DNA of 64,000 nucleotides from Pegea sp. RAD2-039 (taxonomy: Eukaryota > Chordata > Thaliacea > Salpida > Salpidae): NCBI GenBank assembly GCA_034620365.1, contig JAQGEQ010000345.1, forward strand, positions 372,001 through 436,000. The letters are read 5' to 3'. A model generated the notes under the pieces. The model searched no databases. It was given only the letters and a program-made list of their open reading frames with translations, and was not told the DNA's origin. Of this stretch, positions 1 to 10,794 are shown piece after piece. A program made the position numbers and the translations under genes. How positions within the stretch are numbered: the first letter of the stretch is position 1; every line of letters begins with the position of its first letter.

Positions 1-985
1 AGGGATATGAGTGTTTTCTCGGGAATATAAGTGAATTCCGTAGAAGTTGTTGCAACCACGAAGGAAGAGAAGATAGTGGAAGCGGGAAAAGAAACTTTGT
101 AGCGCTGGAACTTCCTTCCTATTTTTTTTATTGATGTATTTCGCGCTGTTCTTTTATTTCAAATGATTTGTAGACAGCTCCTACCACCCACAGTTCTTAA
201 GTCCTTTAGAAACACAAATTTGTATGAGTATTTATTTATATATTTATTATATGAGTAAACTACATACTGCAATTCCTATGTAGTGTAAAAGAACTTTGTT
301 TCTGAGGTTATTATGTGGAAAGAAACCAAATAAAGCCTGATCAGGAAAAGCTCAAAGCTTCTGATTACTAAGATTCGAAATGGATATATAGAAGTACCTT
401 GCTTAAAATTGAAACAGATTTTCCAACCATCTCACTACAGGCTTCAGTGTAGAATCTTTATATATGGGATGTTGGCAGTCTAGATGGAAGGCTGGGAAGA
501 TATTTGGTCTTCGGTGTTGACAGTTGTGGTAGAGGTAGATTTGACGAGGTAAAGAGAGATCTTCACACTATCTAGTAGAAGGAAGAGATGTTTTAAGTTC
601 CTTATTCCAGCCAATAAACATGATGATGTGAAGAAAGTTGGACTAATAGAAGGTAGCCCAATGTACGTGCGAGTCCGCTATCCAGATAACAGAGAATCCA
701 TCGTTTCTTTGAGTGATCTAGTCGGTTACTCAAATGCTGATGAAGATGCAGGATGAGGTAGTAAAGAGGATAGTCCTCGAAAGGTTTCACCAAATGATAT
801 AAGGAAGAGTCCTGATGATAACAGGAGTAGTAACATCAGCTCGAAGAGCAGAAGAGATCGGGGCGTGGAGGTTTTGGGTCCAGCAGATCACTTAAAGGTC
901 TACCTCCAAAGCGCTACGCTTGGGACTAATTGTCGCAATAACTTAAGATCTTTATTGTTTGGCCCAATTATTTGGTTGGGGAGAA
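1..985 (+). mobile_element. Decayed Ty3/gypsy-like retrotransposon, 3' end of pol
   Basis: From about 595 a frame reads like the extreme C-terminus of a Ty3-type polyprotein: a segment containing YVRVRYPDNRESIVSLSDL, then an acidic and serine-rich linker. The frame is broken by a stop at 754-756. It resumes after a frameshift with RSLKGLPPKRYAWD and a stop at 927-929, the usual basic and proline-rich end of such polyproteins. A G-rich tract resembling a polypurine tract (about 975-984) lies just before the LTR. The first 590 bases show no readable frame and are presumably older element sequence. The family call rests on remembered motif resemblance. Confidence 0.5.
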
Positions 986-1208
986 TGTGGTATACAAGTA
1001 AAGTATTTTGCCGCTGAAGTAAATGAGTTAAACATCGTTCTTGTATAGGCTGTGTTGTGGGTAGCGCGTATCTTTAGTATACTTATCATTGTTGTTAGTC
1101 GCCTTATTGATTTGAAGTCATTATCTTCAAGATATCTTATTTCTTATCATGATTATTTTGTTTGATTTTTAGTAAATTTTCTGGACAAACCTCCACAAAA
1201 TCTCTACA
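986..1208 (+). mobile_element. 3' LTR of the retrotransposon
   Basis: The segment starts TGTGGTATAC right after a purine-rich tract and ends CTACA, giving TG...CA ends over 223 bp. Its first 100 bases match a second copy at 46488-46673, including GTAAAGTATTTTGCCGCTGA and GGTTGTGGGTAGCGC-like blocks. Such a matching pair at unlinked places is expected of LTRs. Its right edge lies 2 bp before the PARP start codon, so it may supply 5'-UTR or promoter sequence to that gene. Confidence 0.6.
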
Positions 1209-1210
1209 GA

Positions 1211-2722
1211 ATGTGTGAAGGCAATCAAAGTGATGAAAATGTCCCTACTTGCTGTACTACAGTAGATGTAGATGAAAAGTTGCCAATAACTAAACAGATG
1301 AATTACAGAGTTTGTGAAAAAGATGGCTTCGTTTACAGTGCAACAATGGTCAAGACCAAAATACAGCCTTATCATAACAAAGTCATCGTTGTTCAACTTC
1401 TTAAAAAGAAAAAATCTTTAAGATATTCTTACGCGCCCTATATTATCTGGCACCGACACAGTGAAATTGGATATCAGATTAGTTGTGAGATCAAAACATT
1501 TGCTGATTTTGAAAATGCTCTTTCTGCTTATCGAAGATTGTTGTTTATGTACAACGGAAAAGCCATCAAACTAAACGATGATGCCGACAACTTTTTCTTC
1601 TGTCAAATCAAACTAGAAAGAAACCAAATAATTTTAGAAAAAGAACTGGATAAAGATATTCCTAAAGATGTCTTCTTAATAAAAGAAGAGATCGACTTTT
1701 TAAAATTTATTATACATCCAGTAAAAATTCAAGAACTCTTGGATCAAATGGGTGGGAGTTTATATAGAACAGTTGTTGGAAGACTAGATAAGACACAAAT
1801 ATCAGCAGGAAAAGCAATCCTTCAACACGTGTTGAAACTTCACTTAAAGTCTCGTGTGAGTTCTGTAAAAACAAGCACCTTGATTCAGTTGAGTGAAATC
1901 TTCTACAAAAGGATCCCTCATATGTTCAACTTCCGTAAGATTCCTCTTCTAGACTCCGGAGAGGTTGTATACAACAAGTTCAAGCTTCTAGAAGCGCTAG
2001 AGAATCCATCCAACGCGAGAAAGTTGTTGGAAGAAAGTGGACTGAAAAGAGAACAGCTGATATTGAAGAGATACAAATTGATGTGTTGGAAACCACGATT
2101 GATCCCTGAAACGCATCCAGACTACTCCTTGATCATACAAAGCATCCAAGGGACACACGCCCCTACTCATAAATTCGCTTTGAAGGTGATCAGCATCTTT
2201 GAGCTGGATACAAGTCCACCAAACAACTTGCTGACTTCAATTGGGAACCGACAACTTTTATGGCATGGTACTTCTGTATGGAACCACAACGGAATCTTAG
2301 AAAAGGGTCTTCATCTACCCGGAGAAGAAAGAGCACAAAGTTCAAAGGTTATGTTTGGAAGAGCAATCTACTTTACAGATTGTGCATCTAAAGCTTCGAA
2401 ATTTTGTTTTTCATCTTCTGAAAAACCATTTGGAGCAATTTATTTATGTGAAGTTGCTTTAGGAAGAGTCCATGATACTCATTCAAGCTTCAATTATGGA
2501 GGTTGCTGCCCAAAAGGGTTTAACAGCATCCGGGGCGTAGGTCAATATCAAATTGATTCAACTCAATCATCAATAACTTGTAGCGGTGTTCCACTAAAAT
2601 ATGGATGTCCTGAAGATACTGGTGGTACAAGAAGAGCTTGGATTAATTATGATGAGTTTGCTATATTTGACTCCAGGCAGATTAGTCTGCGTTATGTGGT
2701 TTATTTGAATTTTCAATTTTAA
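1211..2722 (+). CDS. Poly(ADP-ribose) polymerase, PARP2/PARP3-like
   Basis: Intronless 503-codon gene. Residues about 60-145 form a WGR-type domain whose signature is altered: IIWHRHSEIGYQI stands where W-G-R normally occurs. Residues about 150-270 match the PARP helical regulatory domain. The rest is the ADP-ribosyltransferase fold, with the H-Y-E triad visible as H352 (LLWHGTS), Y387 (GRAIYFTD) and E482 (NYDEFAIFD), so it should be catalytic. Members with WGR, regulatory and catalytic domains but no zinc fingers act in DNA-strand-break signalling in the nucleus, using NAD+ to modify proteins. The length fits PARP3 or PARP2 (about 530-580 aa) with a short N-terminus. The ATG at 1211 is the first in frame; a non-coding exon upstream is possible because ttttag occurs at about 1170. 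Lack of introns and the adjacent LTR leave open a retrocopy origin. Confidence 0.88.
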   Translation: MCEGNQSDENVPTCCTTVDVDEKLPITKQMNYRVCEKDGFVYSATMVKTKIQPYHNKVIVVQLLKKKKSLRYSYAPYIIWHRHSEIGYQISCEIKTFADFENALSAYRRLLFMYNGKAIKLNDDADNFFFCQIKLERNQIILEKELDKDIPKDVFLIKEEIDFLKFIIHPVKIQELLDQMGGSLYRTVVGRLDKTQISAGKAILQHVLKLHLKSRVSSVKTSTLIQLSEIFYKRIPHMFNFRKIPLLDSGEVVYNKFKLLEALENPSNARKLLEESGLKREQLILKRYKLMCWKPRLIPETHPDYSLIIQSIQGTHAPTHKFALKVISIFELDTSPPNNLLTSIGNRQLLWHGTSVWNHNGILEKGLHLPGEERAQSSKVMFGRAIYFTDCASKASKFCFSSSEKPFGAIYLCEVALGRVHDTHSSFNYGGCCPKGFNSIRGVGQYQIDSTQSSITCSGVPLKYGCPEDTGGTRRAWINYDEFAIFDSRQISLRYVVYLNFQF

Positions 2723-3576
2723 AGTTTCGTTTGATCTTCATATGCTGAAACCATTATTTTATTTTCTTTATCGCAAGTTGATCTGAGATGTTGAAGATTA
2801 AAATATATTTTAAGTAAAAGATTGGAGTTTTATACTGCAGAAAATATATTCGAAAAATTCCTTTCTTTAAAATGGTTTCAGTTTTCTAATTTCTTTTTTA
2901 TATATTCTATTTTGGAAACACTTTTCCAGTTTCATTTTTTCTTTGAATATCTATCAAGTAGATACTAAAATATTTCTACTATACAGTCGAAAAATAGTCT
3001 CACTGCCACTCTATTCTTTTAAATCAACTCGATTAACAGTTTAAGAGTTAAAATTTTTTAACTTTTGTAATATTTTCACAGTTATTGAAGACCAATGTTT
3101 GAGGTTGATCAACAGAACGTCTTCAAAAAATACCGGATTGATTTGATATGTTTAATTTAGGAAGGTGAAGAATAATGTAAAATCTCTTAAACCAAACTTT
3201 TCTTTTGCTCAATGTGAAAAATCTTTTCATTTCTTTGTAAAATAAATAAGTTATAAAATCAAGCTTGTGTTTTTTCTTATATTTATTGCTCCGTTTAAAA
3301 ACTTCAAGTAACTTTTAAGTAAGAAAAAATCACAAAAATAAAATTTGGAAATAAGAAACAACTAGAAGAAGACTACAGATGCATAATTCTCAACTATTAG
3401 CGGAGGTGAAAGATTAAATTTTCATATCATTCGTTGCCTTATATTAAATATCTTTGATTTGAAGTTTTACCAGAATGTAGAAAAAATACAGAAATTCTTA
3501 TAATACTCAACTGATATAAAAACTTCAAAAAAATCCAATTATAAATTTGCAAAAAATTTCGAAAAATAACACATGC
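2723..3576. other. Intergenic, PARP 3' flank
   Basis: AT-rich sequence with no supported gene. AATAAA within AAAATAAATAAG near 3240 is a reasonable poly(A) signal for the PARP gene. The right part is the 3' flank of the convergent LRR gene. Confidence 0.5.
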
Positions 3577-4797
3577 TTATAACTGATACACATGTTCGTA
3601 ACTGTTAGAAGAATGTGGTTCCTTGTTTACTTCAGAGTATATCGGAGGAGAGTTTGTTACAGTTTCAACTATCGAATGGGTAACTGTAGAAAATGAAGTT
3701 TCACCAGAAGCAGAAGCAATTGAGAGATTATCAATTAATTCAGAAACAGCAACAACATTTCCATTAATTGCTTCTGAACGTTGATATCTTCGAAAACATT
3801 TTATTTTACCTTTAAAAGCTACAAAATAGAAAATCAAAAAAGACCCAAAGAATAAAAGCACAAAAATGAACCAAACTAAGATGCATCTTCTATTACCAGA
3901 AAATAATTTTGGTTTTTTATTAAGTTCTTGTTCTGTACTGCTACGACAATCTCCAATCTTATTAACAAGCAGCGAGTAACTAATTGGATTGAGTAAGTTT
4001 ATCTTACAATGAGAGATTGATTTGATTTTATTTCCTTGTAAGAAGATCTTTTCCAAAAGATAAGACGCCAAAGTATCTTCTTGGTCATTTGAGACATGAT
4101 TAACGATCGTCTCAATATGATTATATGAAGCATCTAGCTGTTTGAGACTCAAAGGAAGTTTGTTTAAATCAAGTTCACTCAAATGATTGTGAGAAATATT
4201 CAAATAAGTCAGCATCTTCAAACCGTTTAATTTCAAATGATTAAAAGATTCAATTATATTAGTGGATAAGCTCAGAGATTGAAGATCTAAAGGAAGAAGA
4301 TGATGATCTATATCAGTTAGCAAATTGTTGGAAAAATCAATACTATAAAGTTGAGTGAACTCAGCAAAATCTGGAAAGTTGGAAGATCTGAAAAGATTAT
4401 TAGCTGCTGAAAATATTTGGAGAGTATTTTTCATATTTGTACAATTTGTTTGAATATAAGAAGCATGGTTGTTGTTTAAAAGAAGTGTTTTCACATTTGG
4501 AAGATCAAAACTTGACAAAAAGATTTCATTCATTCGATTATGACACAAAACTAAAGATGTTACTGAAGAATATTTAGATGAAATCAGAAAAGTCTTCAGC
4601 TGGTTGTTAGAAATTACAATTGAAGTGATGTTACTGTAAACTGGAAAAAATGGAATTTCATCAGCATTGGTGTTGTTACAGGTGATAGAATCAAATGAAC
4701 ATTGACATCTGTTTGCTCCATAACAATCAGCTGCTAAACTTTCATCATTTAGAAGGCAGATTAATGAAAGTATTAGTTTAAAAGTTAAGATTTTCAT
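3577..4797 (-). CDS. LRR single-pass receptor with tyrosine-containing tail
   Basis: 406 aa from the ATG at 4797. I chose this start because it opens a good signal peptide (MKILTFKLILSLICLL) and lies just after a ttttaacag acceptor-like site; the open frame upstream to 4908 lacks a signal sequence. A cysteine-rich N-cap (CYGANRCQC) is followed by about six leucine-rich repeats (for example LTYLNISHNHLSELDL), then a TM segment (about WFIFVLLFFGSFLIFYFVAF) and a cytoplasmic tail of about 75 residues. The tail has tyrosines in IYSEV and YEHV contexts, candidate SH2-docking or ITIM-like sites. It is the tandem partner of the gene at 5024-6073, with which it shares an almost identical ectodomain. 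Ligand unknown; a cell-surface recognition role is inferred. Confidence 0.85.
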   Translation of the reverse strand: MKILTFKLILSLICLLNDESLAADCYGANRCQCSFDSITCNNTNADEIPFFPVYSNITSIVISNNQLKTFLISSKYSSVTSLVLCHNRMNEIFLSSFDLPNVKTLLLNNNHASYIQTNCTNMKNTLQIFSAANNLFRSSNFPDFAEFTQLYSIDFSNNLLTDIDHHLLPLDLQSLSLSTNIIESFNHLKLNGLKMLTYLNISHNHLSELDLNKLPLSLKQLDASYNHIETIVNHVSNDQEDTLASYLLEKIFLQGNKIKSISHCKINLLNPISYSLLVNKIGDCRSSTEQELNKKPKLFSGNRRCILVWFIFVLLFFGSFLIFYFVAFKGKIKCFRRYQRSEAINGNVVAVSELIDNLSIASASGETSFSTVTHSIVETVTNSPPIYSEVNKEPHSSNSYEHVYQL

Positions 4798-5023
4798 TTT
4801 TTTAGTTGGAAACCTGTTAAAAAGAAAACAAAAAAGTTTTGAAAGATTATTCCGTATAATTTCAAATGATTTATAACAATAATCTTTATCTAATTTCATC
4901 AAATACAAATAAAAACTATTTTGTTTTAATATATCACAAATATAAAAGAAGAAACAATTTTGAATGTCGAAATACTTCAGTAAGAAGAAATAAATCTTTT
5001 GATTATTACTTTACGAAATTAAC

Positions 5024-6073
5024 TTAAACATTTTCTTGGGGTTTATCCATCACTTTTTTTATATATCTTGTTACTATTGATAGAATATAATAAAAGGAAA
5101 TTAATATCACATTTGCAATTATACTTGTGGTGAAAATATAATCAATAGTTTTCGAATTTGTACAAATGTTACCAGAGGAATCCATTTTTTTGATAATACT
5201 TCTAAATGAATCTGAATTATCAAAACAATATTCAATATTGTTAACAAGAAGCGAGTAACTAATTGGATTGAGTAATTTTATCTTATATTCAGAGATTGAT
5301 TTGATGTTATTTCCTTGTAAGAAGATCTTTTCCAGAAGATAAGACGCCAAAGTATCTTCTTGGTCATTTGAGACATGATTAACGATCGTCTCAATATGAT
5401 TATATGAAGCATCTAGCTGTTTGAGACTCAAAGGAAGTTTGTTTAAATCAAGTTCACTCAAAAGATTGTGAGAAATATTCAAATAAGTCAGCATCTTCAA
5501 ACCGTTTAATTTCAAATGATTAAAAGATTCAATTATATTAGTGGATAAGTTCAGAGATTGAAGATCTGAAGGAAGAAGATGATGATCTATACTAATTAGC
5601 AAATTGTTGGAAAAATCAATACTATAAAGTTGAGTGAACTCAGCAAAATATGGAAAGTTAGAAGACCTGATAAGATTATTAGCTGCTGAAAATATTTGGA
5701 GAGTATTTTTCATATTTGTACAATTTGTTTGAATATAAGAAGCATGGTTGTTGTTTAAAAGAAGTTTTTTCACATTTGGAAGATCAAAACTTGACAAAAA
5801 GATTTCATCCATTTGATTATGACACAAAACTAAAGATGTTACTGAAGAATATTTAGATGAAATCAGAAAAGTCTTCAGCTGGTTGTTAGAAATTACAATT
5901 GAAGCGATGTTACTGTAAACTGGAAAAAATGGAATTTCATCAACATTGGTGTTGTTACAGGTGATAGAAACAAATGAACATTGACATCTGTTTGCTCCAT
6001 AACAATCAGCTGCTAAACTTTCATCATTTAGAAGGCAGATTAACAGGAAGGACGTAAAAGTGAATGTTTTCAT
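5024..6073 (-). CDS. LRR single-pass membrane protein, short-tailed paralogue
   Basis: 349 aa from the ATG at 6073, which follows a gttaaacag acceptor-like site and opens a signal peptide (MKTFTFTSFLLICLLN). N-cap and leucine-rich repeats are almost residue-for-residue those of the neighbour at 3577-4797, up to the shared NPISYSLLVN block. After that the two diverge completely. Here a different TM (about IIANVILISFYYILSIV) is followed by only about 13 residues (TRYIKKVMDKPQENV region) with no tyrosine signalling motif. The sharp boundary suggests recent duplication plus replacement of the 3' part, or gene conversion limited to the 5' part. It could be a decoy, adaptor-coupled or structural version of its neighbour; function is inferred only. 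Confidence 0.83.
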   Translation of the reverse strand: MKTFTFTSFLLICLLNDESLAADCYGANRCQCSFVSITCNNTNVDEIPFFPVYSNIASIVISNNQLKTFLISSKYSSVTSLVLCHNQMDEIFLSSFDLPNVKKLLLNNNHASYIQTNCTNMKNTLQIFSAANNLIRSSNFPYFAEFTQLYSIDFSNNLLISIDHHLLPSDLQSLNLSTNIIESFNHLKLNGLKMLTYLNISHNLLSELDLNKLPLSLKQLDASYNHIETIVNHVSNDQEDTLASYLLEKIFLQGNNIKSISEYKIKLLNPISYSLLVNNIEYCFDNSDSFRSIIKKMDSSGNICTNSKTIDYIFTTSIIANVILISFYYILSIVTRYIKKVMDKPQENV

Positions 6074-9000
6074 TATCTCAATGCTTACAGCCTGTTTAAC
6101 ACAATACAATTGATTACAAGATTTTATATCAAATGTCACTCAGTTTTCTACATTTAATTTACGAATTCATCAAAAAACTAAAACTCTAGCCGTTTCTTCA
6201 TCGAATTGGAGAGTCTCAGATAAAAATAACTTTAAATGATTAACATAAATAAAGTTTTCGTTAAAACTTGATGCGCAAGTTATTTTTATTTGCTTTATTT
6301 TGTAGGTTTTATCAAATAAATTTTTACGTTTAGTTATCCAGTATTAGTTATTAAACAGTAGTTTAAAATTTGTTAAAAAGACTCGTTTATATATATTTGG
6401 TTTATATTTAATTTTGACAGTATCTTGTCTAGTTTAACAAGGGGTGTAGCTTTTATTTAATCTTTTATATTAATGAACAGTAAGTAAATAATTTCGATAA
6501 AATAATTAAACCAATTTAATGATTATTACTTAGATTCTATTTAAATAAACAATTAACTTTAACAACATTAAGATAAGCAATTTTGTAAAATTTGTAATTA
6601 GTAAACTTTCACTGATTTAATATTAACTGTTTTTATAACCCTAAGTATTTTGAAAGACTATATCTTAGATCTAGAAAAAATAAACATATCTACAAAATTA
6701 GCAGTTCTGAATAAACTAATGAAGCAATTCAAGTATATTTAATTCTTAAGTAAAACTTCAGTATAATTTGCTTTATAATAGCTTCAATTTATTAAATAAC
6801 TTTTATCTGACATGTTTTAAATAACTCTTCTCTTTATTTATACTTTTTTCTGAAAAACTTTATTTATGTTATTTGAAGTTTGTTGAAATAAAAAGCAAGA
6901 TTCAAGCAAACATTCATATACTGTCAGTGAATCTCTAAAAGTAGCTTATATTGTTTCAATTGTTGAGCTAAGATACAATACAAGGCTTGTGTATTTTTGT
7001 AGATATAGATAATCTCAAGAAACTACTTTTTTTTATTCAAGTGTCAAATATTTAGGGAAGCTAGTTTTTTTCATTCGGTATTGTTTTATACAATTCTACT
7101 ATTGTATACATTCAAACAAAAGTTTACTGAAAACTATTTTTTGTTTTATATTTAACCGTGAAACTATAAACAAACTATTTTAGACTTTCTACAGACATCT
7201 TTTGTTATCGAGAATAATCTAAGATTTTTTCTCAAACTTTATCTTTAACATTAAAAAATATTTCTATGCACTTTTGCAACCCATATTCAAGTTACTGAAT
7301 CAACTCATACTCAATAAAAAGATTTTTTGTCAATCTAAACTTGATTTATAAAATAACAGAAGTTTTCGAAACAACCAATAAAAGTTGTATGAAACTTGTT
7401 TGGGTTTGAGATTAGTTTTAAAACCGTAAAAATATGATTTATCGGTTTACTAAATTATTACTATAATCAAGTGAATAGCAAAGCACCTAAATGATTAAAA
7501 TTTAAACGCTACTAAAAATATGATTTACAAAGTTTATGAGTTGTATTTATAGGAAAATATATTAATTTTATATCAAAATTATTTATTGTTTTATTAGTTT
7601 GTTAATTAAAAATCATAACTTAATAACTATTTGGCTTATAAGTGTTTTAATATTAGTTGATAAGATTATATTATAAGATAAGATTATTATGTTCAAAAAA
7701 ATGACCCAAGTAATTTCATTTACAAATGATGTATTATGCTCTGTAATGTTCTTATTTTTTATACATTATTTAAGTTAGAATGTGAAATTTAAAATCTTTT
7801 ATTATTGTTCTGCAGTCATATTGTTCTTTATTCTCTATAAGAGCTGAATCACCTGAAGCTATTTGTTGAATAAAATCAATTAATTATTGAGTTTTGAGGT
7901 TATTATTCTTCTCAAGTAAAACAACTTTGATGTACTTTATCTAATTATTAAATTGTAAAAGATGATAGCAAAAGTAACCTGTTGACTGGTTGCTGTTTTT
8001 AACATTTTTACGAATCAAAAGTTTTTAAATACTTTTTAAATGGCGTCTCAAGGTTCTGTTAGAAATTTCTTCACGATAAATTATAGATCTGCGCTAATAT
8101 TTGTAAATCAAAAATCTGATTAAATTGTTTTTAGATTCAAAATGCTTTTACAAGAAAGAAAGCATGTGCTTGAAATTGGATATGTTTATACAATATGGAT
8201 TTATAAAAACTAAAATATTTGTAACTTCTGTAGAGATATGAAGAAATTAAAAAGAAAACATCAAAATGTAAAAAATCTAATTGATAAATTTCTTTTGACT
8301 TTTATTTATTTATCGTAAAAAAATATAATCTAAAATTTGTAAACTTTAAAATTGAGTTTAAATCTGTAACCATTTACTAAAACAAAGAAACCAATTTCTT
8401 TAAATCTGCTTATCTTGAGATATTTTTACAGAAATTAATAAATTTCTGATTATATAATTGATGAATTGGCATTTTGTAAAGTTAGTTTCTTGTCATTAAA
8501 AAGTAATTTATTTCAAAATATGAGTTTACATCGCTAATTTATCGTTTAAGAAAACTCTCCTAAAGTTGTTTCTAAAGATTATACATCCTGTGGTTCAAAT
8601 AACTGAGTTTTTGTTGAAGTTTCAGAGAAAGCTAGATAACGAAACAAAATCTAAAAATATTAAAGTAATTAAAAACCGTTTTTAAACTTTTTTTAGTTTT
8701 TAATTCTTGCCTAATGTATTTGGATTGTATCCAAAATGGCTTTTAAGTTATCTTTGTAAGTTTAATTAAGATTTTTATAAAACACTTCTTCATTATCATT
8801 AAGATGAACAAAATCTATCGAAGTCATGGATTGATCAACAATTGAATCAAAAATTTTATTCATTGAAGATATAAATAATTAATATTATTATTGAGACAGC
8901 TCAATAACATGCTGATGAAAATTAATACAAAATTTTTCTGTGAAATCATACTTAATAAGATGAAGCTGTTTAGTAAAAGTTTGTTGAGACTTATAGATTA

Positions 9001-9299
9001 GATTGAAAGAAGTTAACATATAAAAAAGTGAACTGTAATCTTTGATTTCATTTACGATTTGATAAATAAATGCTTAAATAAATGTCAAAATTTGTTGGTA
9101 AGTAACTAGATTTGTTCAAGAAAAACGAATGTACTTTTTTTAAATTAACCTTTTTTACTACTTACAAGTATACTGTGGCAACAAAACTGTTAAAGAGTAA
9201 TTCAGTTGGAAAAGATCTTCATCATTTGAAAGATTTCTTTCACAAGAAGTTCAAAATATTTTCATTTATTCTCAGAAATAAATCTTATGGAACTATTTG
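6074..9299. other. AT-rich intergenic stretch
   Basis: No gene, RNA or repeat I can support. Open frames here are short, with the lysine, phenylalanine and asparagine bias of random AT-rich DNA. Confidence 0.5.
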
Positions 9300-9533
9300 A
9301 AGACCTTCATGCCAATGTGGCTGAGGTAACAGATAAATTCATCTAGATGTTAACTAGTTTATCTGCTCTTGTAGTCTTTGAGCTACATCCTGAACAGCCC
9401 GGTGGGAATGCTGTTGAAGCTTCTTTACATAAGATGGCTAGCGAAGGGAGATCTTTGTGGCTTTCACGTTTCTTCAACAGCTACCTTGAATGCGAAGAAA
9501 ACTTTAAAAAATCAGTTTCTCTCACGGGGAAAT
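9287..9533 (+). other. GC-richer island, possible exon or element fragment
   Basis: About 250 bp with clearly higher GC than its surroundings and two overlapping open frames. One contains FELHPEQPGGNAVEASLHK and ends at TAA 9533-9535. If GTAACA near 9325 to TTGTAG near 9378 is a 49-nt intron, the other frame stays open from MELFEDLHANVAE and closes further on. I do not recognise either product. It may be a relic exon or part of a transposable element. Confidence 0.25.
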
Positions 9534-9535
9534 AA

Positions 9536-10794
9536 TTTTATTTTATAAAAAGATTTTCTTTTGTTTCTTTTTTTTATGTTAATAATTTTCTTTGCTTAAA
9601 ATCTTAATTGATGGTAAAATTCAGTAAAAGGTTATAAAAGAATGTAAACACATGGTTTTAATTTGCTATCATCAAATTTGGTTCAAGTTTTCACATACAA
9701 CAAGAAAATTCATAAATGATTTTTAGAGTTTGACAACCACTAAGTTTGAATCAGCTAAAAAAAAGTTCATTTTGTAGCATTTGGTGGTTATTGTTTTAAA
9801 CATGTTGAAATTAAATGATATTTATTTGAGTATCTCCAATGTCACAATTTTTCCTTGGATTGATTTGTTCAACTTTTCCTGATGATCATGTCTTGGGAAG
9901 TTCTTCTACATTTCTTACTTAAATCAGAACAGTAAAAGTTGCTTTGCAGTAAATAGAAGCAAAATACATTTTTCAGATTGAATTTTTATTGTAACCAGTT
10001 ACTTGATCAGTAATAATAATCAAATCATGAATATTAAGTTAAAGATCATAACTTAGGTGTCTTTATTAAGATTTTAAACTTATCTTTTGAACTTAAAAAA
10101 TTTTTATTCAATTATTTCCATAAATTTTCTTAGTAGTTTGTATTTAGAAGTTGAGCTTTTTACAAAACAACTGGTTGTGGCTTAAATCAGAAATTTATAA
10201 AAAGTAAGAAATCAAATTTTTATAAATAGAAGAATTTCAAGATAGTAATTTTAAAAAAGCTATTTGAGCAACTTTTAATAATCTTGTATTTATCTATTTG
10301 TAAATTAAATTTTTAAATGTTTTTATCTTTTTTTTATCTTCTAAATATAAACTTTTACGATTTCTTTTTCTGCATAAAAAAAATTCTAGTTTTTCCTTTT
10401 AAAAGTAAAAAACTAAAAAGTTTGTTTCCTTAATTTACAGTTTTTAAAATCAATTTTTAAATATCACTCTGATTGAAGACACAGAAATTACATCAAAGAT
10501 TTGTGAAAAGACATAAAAAGATAAAAGGTGAATAAAATAGCTTTTCGAGAAATACAAAAGAAGAATTGAAAGTTGAATCACAAAAATATCCATCAACTCC
10601 GGCATATGTAGAATTGAAAAAGAGAATTATTGACACTTGAACTAAATCTTTCAATATTTTTAGAAACATATACAAAAAATAAATCAAAAAATATTTTACA
10701 AAATTTCAGGATTTTGTTTTCTTAACAGAAGATAAAAGATATGAAATTAAAAAATTTACAAAAAAATGATAGAGAAACACTTTGGTAAGAATTT
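9536..10794. other. Intergenic, downstream of ACOT9-like gene
   Basis: AT-rich, with no supported feature apart from serving as the 3' flank of the minus-strand cluster. Confidence 0.45.

Noticed and set aside
4798..4908. N-terminal extension of the first LRR protein
   Set aside because: The open stretch crosses an acceptor-like site and would bury the signal peptide 37 residues inside; the paralogue shows the same pattern.
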